DNA of 64,000 nucleotides from positions 1 through 64,000 of the forward strand of contig CAUJHS010000049.1 of the NCBI GenBank assembly GCA_963204915.1, in the 5' to 3' direction. The notes under the pieces are model-generated. The model did not search any database. It was not told where the DNA came from and saw only the letters and a program-made list of their open reading frames with translations. Shown one piece after another: positions 28,201 to 37,100 of the stretch. Within the stretch, counting starts at the first letter, position 1. Every line of letters begins with the position of its first letter. The translations under genes and the position numbers were made by a program. Origin of the DNA: Planctomycetota bacterium (GTDB lineage Bacteria; Planctomycetota; Planctomycetia; Pirellulales; Pirellulaceae).

Positions 28201-30751
28201 GAATTTGTTCGCCGCGCGAAATTTGGCCCTGGAACGATCCGCGGCCCATCGTGCCTAGCACAAGCACATCGTCTTCTTCATCGTAATCCATATCGAAGAT
28301 CAAGACGTTGGGAAGATCTTGACCAAATCGTTCCCACACTCCGGGCGTGTCGACGTCCATTTTGAATACGCCGTTCTGCGTGCCGACGACGATAAAACCT
28401 TCCTCGGCGTTGGGAATAAACTCGATGGAACGCACCGAGGTTGAATTCAGATTCCCGGTAATATCCGCCCATGTGACGCCGGCATCTGGCGTGACCCAGA
28501 CTCCGTTGCCATCAGCGATAAATGCGCGGCGCCAATCGTCGGAATCGAGCGCGATATCCGCCACAAAATCTCCAGGGAACACCGTGGGCGTCGACACCAC
28601 TGGTCCTGTTCCTTGGGTACGTAAGGCCACGATATTGAGCGAGCCCACCCACAATACGTCAGGGTTCGCCACGCCATTCAGAACGCCGCCGTAAACGATC
28701 GGGTTGGCGGCTATGCCCGAAACTGGAGCATTGACAACAAGTCCCGGTCCGATCTCGATAAGTGTTTCGCCGCGGTCAAACGACTCATAAAGTGAGTTGC
28801 CGCCGGCGACAATGAGCCGGGTCGGCTGAACCTCGTTCAGCGCCGCTGGGGTTACGAACTGGGGATTCAAGGGCGCGCCTTGAACCACCGTCAAAGCGGG
28901 ACGGACTTCCGAGTTCGGAATGAAAACTCCATTTTGATCGTAGGATCGGCGGCGGAAGCCGCCTAAGAACTGATTGCTTGTGTAACGGATGGACTGGTTT
29001 TGCGCCCGGAGGCTGATGTCGTCTACGATCACATCGCCGCCGTCGGCCGTCGAGACGCTGCCCCAAACGTCGGAGCCTTCAAAGAATTGTTGGGGCGTAC
29101 CTACGTCTTGTGTGCCCGCCACGAGCACGTTCGAAACCGTGTCGTAGATAATGTCGTGAATTTCGGTAACCTGCAACGTGCCGTTCATTGAGAACCAGTC
29201 GCCCGTCGCATCGCGAGGATTGGTGCGACGATAGACACCGCCGTCATCGGTTTCGATGAGGTTTCCAAGCGCATCAAACGTCATTTCTCGCGAATCGGCG
29301 TGCGGCGCACTATTCCGCGCAGTTCCCACATGTGTGAGAGGCGTCCACTGGGGCGAAGGCACCGCGCCCGTGGGTGTTACCGAGGCGTCGCCACGGAATA
29401 AACGGCCCGAAAAATCGCGCGCTCCAATCGAGTTTGGAATACGGATGTCGTCGGCAGTCAGAAAGATTCCGTCGGGACCCGGCTGAATGTCGATACCGTC
29501 CTGACGATCGCCGCCCACGTAAACGAGGTCAGGATTGGTCGGATCGACGGCGATTGAAAAGTGGATAAAACCTTGTCCGCCAGGTTTTTGACGCGGATTC
29601 AGGCCGACAACGCCGAATTGCCCCTCGTTCGTGAGGGGAAGATCCATGATATTCCACGTGGCGCCGAAATCGGACGAGAACGCCATCAATTGCAACTGGT
29701 TTTGAATGACCACACCAGCATAGATCCGGCCTGTGCTGGCGATCGCCATTTCCAGGTTCGTGGTAGCCAATAACCCAGCTGCAGCCTGCAAAGTCGCATC
29801 GTTTTGCGACACGTTCGTCCACGTCACGCCTGCGTCATCACTGCGGTAGATGCCTTGCCCGTGTACCGACGCGTAATAGCGATTGGCGTTCGTTGGATCG
29901 TTGACTAAGTCGAAAATGCCGCCGTTTGGCAATCCGCTGGTTGCTGAACCTGAGATCCTGGTAAACGTAGCTCCGTTGTCTGCGCTACGAAACAACCCGG
30001 GACCCGGATTTACCGAGGTGCTAAAGAACGGATTCGAAGCCACCAAAATGATATTGCCGCGCTTGGCAAGGCCGGAAATCGCTTGTCCCTGCAAAATCGG
30101 AGGAGTGATTTCGGTCCAAGTGTTGCCGCCATTGGTGGTCAACATGAGGCCGTTGAGCGGACCGCTGACGACTCCAAAACTGCTCACCGCTCCGCGGCCA
30201 GCAATGATGGTTTGAAAGGTGTTATCGGTCGGATCAAACTCCATTGCTCCAATGGAGAGGGATGACTGATTGTCCGTAAGCGGCGTCCAAGCCGGATAGG
30301 GATCCGTCGCGTTGTCGGTTCGCCAAATACCTCCGTTGACGCTTCCTACCCAAATGCGATCAGGGTTGGTCGGATGGGCAAGAACTGTATGGAGAGCGCC
30401 AATAACTTGGTTATCGGGCGCTCCGTCGGGCCCCCCAAATCTCGGGTCACTGTTATTGAAAAGGTCGGGAAAGACGTTTTCAACCTGCCCATTAATGATG
30501 GGCGAAGGTCCAGCCGAGGTCCAAAAGATTGTCTCGTTTTCGCCTTCGGCGACTAAGGCGTCGCGCAGGTCCACGGCCAAGGGCGAAGCGTCATGGGACG
30601 AGCCAAGTAGCGCCGAGAAAACGCGCCGATCCTCTAACGACTCTACGCCCAAACGCCGCACGGCCGCGCGGCGCGGGACCAGATGGCGACGACGGACGTT
30701 AGATTTGATCTTGCAGGTCGAAGCGAAGGCGCTAACCAGTCGCGATTTCAC
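25214..30751 (-). CDS. Giant secreted protein B: BNR/sortilin-like propeller, SdrD_B, FG-GAP, GEVED and dockerin
   Basis: 1845 residues from a GTG start at 30751, fixed by AGGAG nine bases upstream. The signal region is LEDRRVFSALL after an Arg-rich stretch. The N-terminal half, to about residue 850, has repeated BNR/VPS10-type units with Asp-box-like turns (LFRSADNGATFTRI, IYRSDDAGVTWTNV, VWVTPDAGVTWADI), forming one or more beta-propellers. Three SdrD_B repeats and a GDAP module follow. An FG-GAP/VCBS propeller (about 350 residues, repeats like DFDGDGDVDLAVTN) is inserted before GEVED. A type I dockerin (DVNADGLVTLNDV, DPSGDGFVTLNDA) is followed by NGEGEGEA, an 80-residue Ser/Ala/Thr linker and the terminal motif WDDTLDAIADDVCSAW. 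Same modular order as A, so A and B are partial paralogues. Confidence 0.82.
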   Translation of the reverse strand: MKSRLVSAFASTCKIKSNVRRRHLVPRRAAVRRLGVESLEDRRVFSALLGSSHDASPLAVDLRDALVAEGENETIFWTSAGPSPIINGQVENVFPDLFNNSDPRFGGPDGAPDNQVIGALHTVLAHPTNPDRIWVGSVNGGIWRTDNATDPYPAWTPLTDNQSSLSIGAMEFDPTDNTFQTIIAGRGAVSSFGVVSGPLNGLMLTTNGGNTWTEITPPILQGQAISGLAKRGNIILVASNPFFSTSVNPGPGLFRSADNGATFTRISGSATSGLPNGGIFDLVNDPTNANRYYASVHGQGIYRSDDAGVTWTNVSQNDATLQAAAGLLATTNLEMAIASTGRIYAGVVIQNQLQLMAFSSDFGATWNIMDLPLTNEGQFGVVGLNPRQKPGGQGFIHFSIAVDPTNPDLVYVGGDRQDGIDIQPGPDGIFLTADDIRIPNSIGARDFSGRLFRGDASVTPTGAVPSPQWTPLTHVGTARNSAPHADSREMTFDALGNLIETDDGGVYRRTNPRDATGDWFSMNGTLQVTEIHDIIYDTVSNVLVAGTQDVGTPQQFFEGSDVWGSVSTADGGDVIVDDISLRAQNQSIRYTSNQFLGGFRRRSYDQNGVFIPNSEVRPALTVVQGAPLNPQFVTPAALNEVQPTRLIVAGGNSLYESFDRGETLIEIGPGLVVNAPVSGIAANPIVYGGVLNGVANPDVLWVGSLNIVALRTQGTGPVVSTPTVFPGDFVADIALDSDDWRRAFIADGNGVWVTPDAGVTWADITGNLNSTSVRSIEFIPNAEEGFIVVGTQNGVFKMDVDTPGVWERFGQDLPNVLIFDMDYDEEDDVLVLGTMGRGSFQGQISRGEQIRGTKWVDRDADGTRDFDEPGFPGVTIYIDRNNNGVLDVGEPSDVTDALGDYSIQAEIGVHIVREVVPAATFQTFPPSGFHRVVLQVEDEVVNNIDFGNKPEPSAIYGVKFFDEDGDGVRDEGEAGQPGVAIQLMDSTGVAIEQTVTDRNGAYRFVNLDPGSYIVDEILPTNQIKTFPSQAVGGVHRIDLQPSQIRIDINFGNYGLRGSISGRKFNDANGNGVKDRTELGVAGAIIYVDSNQNGVFNYGEPSQITDEFGQYTIPGLIPGEYVVREFLPDGTTQTSPGGDGSHDVVVIAGRDTPNINFGNRAFFDFGDAPAPFATTRAQGGAMHGIRTGFYLGARVDSEVDGQPNATATGDDNPGSSFSSVTTTPVGDFPVGGTAANLDGERGLDVVVVNQNANTVSVLLNNSDGSFADAVDYPVGTQPSRVAAGDFDGDGDVDLAVTNTGSDNVTILRNRGDGTFIVVGNEAGGMGPRGIAAGDIDRDGDVDLVVSNFTSDTISVLLNDGLGDFATPVVFDVNEGPAADVALGDIDRDGDLDVVVVNSASDSVSVLLNLGLNVDGDLTFDQPFDFVVGDDPQQVVLADFNRDNRLDIATANALDANVSVLLNRGGGAFFPAQNIDVGGLPVSLSAADIDADLDPDLVVATRLTGRAVLLVNNGNGTFSRGQDFVGGGVGVFVITGDFNNDAGADVVFVNRFTDDITTFGSTGDDEDGIALAPQPLVAGRPASFTATASANGILSAWLDYNRDGDWNDPGEQIVTNQNLTQGANRIFFTVPTGAVPGATFARFRFSDQLNVGPTGPANAGEVEDYLVNIAGAGGTPASAFTNPQNPLDVNADGLVTLNDVLVLINDLRANGIAHPVPTGVAPPPFIDPSGDGFVTLNDALLVINGLLTQMAANGEGEGEAVDAWAFDPASSSKSTLVTASQDSENRDALPAAPTAKPDVNLSRTTLIGNARKETASLVASAEEDWDDTLDAIADDVCSAWEKGFSQS
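25238..25285 (-). other. C-terminal 16-residue motif of giant protein B
   Basis: Encodes WDDTLDAIADDVCSAW, seven residues before the stop; aligns without gaps to the motifs in proteins A and C. Confidence 0.7.
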
Positions 30752-30760
30752 GTGTTGGAA

Positions 30761-30765
30761 CTCCT
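30761..30765 (-). promoter_or_regulatory. Shine-Dalgarno AGGAG for giant gene B
   Basis: AGGAG on the minus strand, nine bases before the GTG at 30751. It decides the start against the ATG at 30805. Confidence 0.6.
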
Positions 30766-30805
30766 GCGGCTTGGCGCCCGCCGGCAGCCGTTCGCTCCGT
30801 CGCAA

Positions 30806-31152
30806 ATCCAGTAAAACCGGCGCTTAGGCGATTCAATCCAGCGTGGGGTCGAAAAGGTGTAAGACGTACGGACTACCACCGGGTATGCCAGGGAAGGCGG
30901 GATTCCTTCAATGGTAAATCCGCCTCCGAAACTGTCAAACGAAACCCTGCTCTAAACCGTCGGAATTTACCGATTAACGGCACAACTCCGACGTTCGCGG
31001 CCTGGAGGGCCGCCATGAGGAGTAGGCTTGCCGGGAGCCGCATCGGGTTTTGACGCGACTCGTTCGACGATACCTGCTACTCTAATCAGGCGCACGTCGT
31101 GCGCCGAATCAATTTCGCGTTGCGGTGCACGTAGCGCGCCGCAATCCTTCTT
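30806..31152. other. Gap between giant genes B and C
   Basis: 347 bases without a supported gene. It contains a GC-rich hairpin at 31089-31105 and a TTGCGG/CCGCAA stem at 31120-31144, both just past the stop of C. The B promoter presumably lies in the rest; I could not identify it. Confidence 0.4.
31089..31105 (-). terminator. GC-rich hairpin downstream of giant gene C
   Basis: GGCGCAC, loop GTC, GTGCGCC: a perfect 7-bp stem about 48 bases after the stop codon of the 15-kb gene. No T-run. Confidence 0.4.
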
Positions 31153-34100
31153 TTACCTTTGCGAGCGGTTCAGCACATCGGTATAGGGAAAATAATCCTC
31201 AAGATCGCCTAACTCGGCGCCTTCGTCACTCCAAGCATCCGCGATATCGTCGGCAATGTCGGACAGGGCCGACTCAAAGTCAAACGTGCGGAAGCTCGAA
31301 TTGGCGAGAATCAACGCGTCGCTCATCTTATCCGCAGGCGCCGAAGGCGTGCGTTCCTCGTCGCGCGGAGCAGCGGCGTCATCACGCCGTTGCGACGCTC
31401 CGAGATCCCAGCCCAAGGGCGCGGCGGACTGCGTAGCAAGCTCCTCAGCCGCCAATTCCACGGCAGCCAACTCGGCGGCCTCGCCTTCCGCTTCACCGTT
31501 GCCGCCGTTGTTAATCTGGTTGCGCAGCGCGGTGATGACCTGTTGCAGGTCGGCCACCGTGACCAGCGAGTCGCCATTGACATCGACGAAGGGAGGCCGG
31601 CGCGGAGCGACGAACAACTGCGGCGGGACGTTGTTTTGAGCTTGCTCCCGGGTCGGGAACAACTGGTGCACGTTCTCGCCGCTGATTTCGCGGTTGTCAC
31701 GAATGTCGCTTACAATCAACAACGCGTCGACCAATGTCACCAAACCGTCGGCATTGACATCCAAATTATTGCTGGGGTTCTGCCAGTCCGAATCGGACCG
31801 TTGCAGCGTAATTTGGTAATCCTCAACTTCGCCGTCGATCGCCGGGCCATTCGGCGTCGCGACACCGGTGCTGGAGAAGCGGAACCGGGCGAATGTGGGG
31901 CCCAACAAAGCTTCTTCCAGCTCGGGCGGCACATCTGGCACCGCCACATTGATGATGTTCGACGCACTATTGAGGTTGACCCCGCTGGCGACTTTTTCCG
32001 AAGGCTCGAAGGCGCCGTTACGGTTGAAGTCGATCCAGGCATCGAGCCGGCCGGGAGCCGAAGCGAACACTTCCAAGGCAATCGTCGCACCCACATTGAG
32101 CGGCCGACCTGCCAGGGACTGCCCTCCAATTCGCACGCCGTCTTCATCCGCACCGTCGCCGTTGGCGGCGTCGGACGGCTGCCCGTCAAGCTCCGCATCA
32201 ACCGTGGTGCCCAGGAAGAAGTTCGGGCGGATCACATGGCGTGGCCCGTCACTGTCAATCGTGGTGCCATAACTTTCCGGCGCGTCGCCAAAGTCCAAAT
32301 TATCGGGAACTTCGATCAGGAATGCGGTTTGCGATCCCTGATTTGGCTTCAGCGGGTTGCCCGCCAGATCGCGAATGGCGTCTTGCCCGTCGTCGTTCGG
32401 GACGCCTGGGTTAATCGGCGTGTTATCGAGCGTAATGCGATAGAAACCAGGCAAGTACAGTCCGCCCACGTCTTTGAGCGTGATCGAGTCGTTCAGCGGA
32501 TTGAAGGCGAATGTGTAATCGATGCCCTCGCGTAGCAAAGTAGGCCGAGTCAAATTGACATCCGACGGCGCGAAGAACTCGATTCGCACCTTTTGGGAGG
32601 TGACCGTCGTCGGATCGACGCCGGTTCCGTCGTTCGGATCAACGGGCTCGACGCCGTCCAGCAACTTAATCACGAACTCCGTAACTAGTTGACCTGATGT
32701 TCGCACGGCGAACAAGGCTGGGTTTTGATCCAGACCTTCCGCATCGTTGTCACGCGGCACAATGACCTCGGCCGAGGGTCCTTGGAAGTCGACCCGGTCT
32801 ACGGCGCCGCGATCCTTAAATACGACTTGTCCCGCGCCAAAGGGCGGCTGGAACGTCGGGTCGTCGCGTCGAACTTGCCCCAACACATCGCGGTCGGGGG
32901 CGAGAACGTTCGACGGCGGCACATTGATCGACGCCTTCACATCGCGTAGGCTCGCTCGCTCTTGAATCGAATCAATCGAGCTATCGATGGCCTGGGCCAT
33001 GGGCGCCAGGTAGAAGTTGTCGTTGGCAGGGTCGAGGAACAACGGGTCGTTCGGCGCGAGCACTACGGGGAAGTTCGTGTTCGCCACGTTTGAGTTGACC
33101 GCGTTGTTTTGATACAACGTGCTGGCCACGACCGTTTGACTTTGGCTCGAAGCGTCGACAAAGATGCCCGTGGCGAAGTTCGCCACGATATTGTTCATCA
33201 ACGTTGGGCCTGCATTGTTCTGGACTTGAATACCGGTATCGTTCGAACCCGTGCCGAAGAACGTATTGTTGACGATCCGGCCGAACGGTACAGCCGCGGG
33301 CATCAACCCCGCGCCTCCCGCGTCGCCGCTGAACAGCAAGCCTCCCGTTCCGGCTCGCGCGACGATGTTGTTTCGAATGACGACGCCGGGCAGCAACCGT
33401 TCGTCATTCAGCTCTTCCAAGTTCCGCACCGCCCCGAGCGGCGACGCGCCTGTGCGCGGGTCGCGCGCTCCTGGCGTAACCGAGATGCCCCATTGAGCCG
33501 CGTCGAAGATCTGATTGTTCGAGATGATCAACTGGCCTTGATCGCGAACTCGGTTCTCATCACCAATTTCGTTGTGCTGAATGCCCGTGATGCCGGTCCG
33601 CGCGAGCTGGGGATCTTGGACGCTGCTAAAGCTGCCGGATTCGATGAACACCGCGCTGTCCCCACCTGAGGTGAGCACATCGCCGAGCACAATGCGAATG
33701 GTATGGACGCCTGGCGGCAGATCGCGGGCGGTGGCCGCAAACACGCTGGTAAACCCATCCAGTCCAAAACGGCTCAGGAATTGGCCGTTATCGCCCAGGG
33801 TGGGGTCATTGTTGTTATAGAACTGCGGGTTGCTTGACGCCGAGCCAAACGGATTGCCTCCGTTGACCGTGGCGATCGAAACCGGCTCGGTGGTGCCTGG
33901 CACCAGGGCGATGTTTTGACCGTCCAGGAAGAACGCGAAAACATCGTTGACGCCCGTGTTGACTTGTTCGTTGTACTCCTCCGAGGCGAACACGAAGTTG
34001 AAGAACAAATCGCGCGAGTCGGTGTCGCTTAGTTGGAAGCTGAACTCGAACGCGGTGGAGTCCTGCGTCACGACGCCGAACTCGTCATCCAAGCCGGGAT

Positions 34101-37100
34101 CGCCAACGCGAGAGGAAAGAGCGCCGCTTGAGTCGCTCACATTCGGGCCAACCGCGTTGTTCACATTGCCCGTCGAAATGACGATGCCGCGTTCAATCCC
34201 GATGGACGTCGTTCCGCCGCTGAAGAAGCCCGCGGCAAACGCGCCGCCCGTCAGCGTCGCTTCGCCAATCGGAGTCACATCGGATCCCAGAATGGCGTCG
34301 CGCAATGCATTGGCGTCGGTCACAACTTCATCCACCGACAACGCAGGTTGGATGATGTTGACGTTGACGTTGTCGCCGACCAAGTCCACGCGATTGCCCG
34401 AACTTACGGCTGCGGCCGCCACGTTCAACCGGCGATTCTGTTGCACTTCGAGACTGTTAATCGTATCGCGAATGCTCCGCGCCACTTCTTCGGCCGGGTC
34501 ATCCGGCGAGAAGTAAATTGGCACGTTGCCTGCCATCGGCTCGGCGCCGGCGACATCACGATTGACGTATTCGAACACCACGGCGTCGACGCCGTCAGAA
34601 ATGGTGAACGTCGATGTCGGGCTGATTTCACTTCCCGCGGGAGCGAACAACGTGAAGTCGCGGCTCAAGCGGTCGTTCGTATCAAAGCTGCGCACGAGCT
34701 GGAGGAACGGATCTTGCGAACCAACGCCGTACTCCGATGCACGGCGAATTTCCAACTGGTAAGCTCCGACCGTGCCAAAATTGCCGAGATGGACGAACTG
34801 ATCGTCAAAATTGCCTTGGTTGGTGCGCGTCACCATTTCGCCGCGTTCGGCGAAGCCAATGATGATGTCGTCGACAAAGACGCCTTCAAACCGATTATTC
34901 AAACCGCGACGAGCGGGATTGCTGTCGGTGAAAGCTCCGTTCTGATCACCCGGTAGAGCCGTTCCGCCCGGCGAGGTTGCATCCGACGTGACGCCCAACG
35001 GCCCGGCATTGTCAATTGACTGACCATGCACGCGAATGACGTTGTCATGAACCGGGAAGACGCTAATTCCCTGCGCTGCCGCGGCCGGGGCGAACGTGGC
35101 GTTGAGCACATTCGCAATGGCGTCGCGCACTTGCTGAACCGTCATTTCGGCGTGGATCGGCACGGCGGTGCCGGTCACATTGCCTGACGCCCCATCGATG
35201 TTCACGCCAGGGGTAGCGGCGCCCCGTCCGGCGCCTTGCTGCACGGTGAGCGGACCCGCAGGCGGAATGACCTCGAGGTTCACCCGGTTGCCGACCAAAT
35301 GGACGAGCACCGTGTCCCGCAGCGGCGAGTTGGCGATTGCCGCCGCCATGGCCGCCGCCACTTCCGCGGCGGACTGGGCGTCGTTGAACGCGACTGGAAT
35401 GATCCCGTCGGGGGTTAACGCGGTTGAACCCGGCGAGAAGCCGAAATTCGTGCCGCTGAGAATGACCACATTGTTCGAAACGCTCGCCGAAACATCGAAC
35501 CCTGCCGCGAAGGCGTCGTTAATCGCCATTTCGATCGCATCGGCGACCTGAGCTGGCGTGAAGCCTTCATCGGGGATAAACGGAACGGGCAACGCGTTCG
35601 GATCGGTCAACCCTGGCTCGCCACGTTGACGTAACGAAGGAGCGCCCGATGTGTCGAGCACATGGGTCGTTCCACCAATGTGGACTTCGCCGGTCGGTCC
35701 GCCCAACCGCGTCGTATGCAACGGCGTCAGGCCTTGGCCAGCACCCTGAATTGCCGCCACGATCAAGTCGGCGATTTGTTCGCGGGTGCCAGGAATGAAA
35801 CGTCGCTGTAGCGAGGGCGTGCCGCCCGTGTCAACGGAAACACTGAGTTCGCCCAAGCGTACTTCGCCGCCGCCGACGTGCGTCGCCGTCACATCGGGGT
35901 TCATGTTTTGGCCGTTGATGGCCGCCACCACGGCATTCGCTACCGCGTCTTGCGTGCTGGGAGGAGCAAGCGAGATCGGCACCGCGATGTGTGGGTTTCC
36001 ACCGGTTTGTCCTACGAGGTTATTCGAGTCGAACTCGAACACGAAAACATCGTTGTTCTGGTCACGAATCTGGAACGTATCGCCATCGCGAACGCCGCCA
36101 AAGCCCGAGCCCGCCGAAGGGATCACGATCGCCTGGTCGGTGTTGATGTTGATGGCAATGTCCGACGTAGCCGCGATTTCCGGATTTCCAGCGGGATCGG
36201 CCGTGTCGAATTCGTAGACCACTGGCGCCTGAGGTCCATCGCCGTCTGCGTCGATGCTGAAGGTATGACCATCCCGAATAGCACTGGCCTGGGGCAGAAT
36301 CAACGTATAACCGCTTTCAAATTCGAAAGCTTGCGTTACGCCGTTCTGGTCGGTGATTGTGAAGATTTCGCCATCTTGGAAGAACGAACCGTCCTGAGCG
36401 CGAATGTTCCGCTGGAACGTGTTGTCATTGTGGAATTCGAAATTGACCGGCAGGTTGATTTGATCGCTGATCGTGAAAGTCTCTCCATCGGCGATCGCGT
36501 CACCCGTGGGGGCCACTAACGTGACACCCAGATCGAATTCGAATACCTGCCCGCCGATCTGGAAGGTTTGGCCGTCTCGCAAGTCGGAGCCGGGCATAGC
36601 GCGCAATTCCTCGCCACCTGTGCCGCCAAAGCCAAAGAACGATGATCCGAAGTCCATCGATCCCGCGGTGGAGAAATCGAATCGCAACCGGATGTTGTCT
36701 AATCCGGCAAAAGAGGACAAATCGATTCGGGCTTGTCGCCAACCCGCGGAGGAGTCATGGAGCGCTTGGGGACGAAGTCCGTTCAACCCCGGCAGGTCGG
36801 CCGCAATGGTCGGGTTGCCGTTGTTGTCGTTCACCACGTTGTTTGTGGCGGCCAGGTACCATTGTCCCTGAATCATCGCGCCCGCGAACACGGGGTCAGC
36901 AGGCAGGGTGGGATCGTCCGAAGCAACATACACCCGGAAGGTGTCGCGCGCCGGTTGACCGGCCGAATTGGCGTCTTCCGTATCAAGGAAGTAATTGAAG
37001 TACAACGTCGGGAGGTCCGCGGCGCTATAACCCTCCAAGCTAAACGGGGCGCTGACCGCCGAACCGTGCGCACCACCCGGGAAGTCGTACGTTTTGAAGT

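Noticed and set aside
31390-32535. 381-codon forward frame inside giant gene C
   Set aside because: Antisense to the GEVED/dockerin region, which is clearly coding on the minus strand; the translation has no recognisable domain.
34380-36600. CRISPR or DNA tandem repeat in giant gene C
   Set aside because: The repetition is at protein level with divergent DNA and irregular spacing; there are no identical direct repeats with unique spacers.
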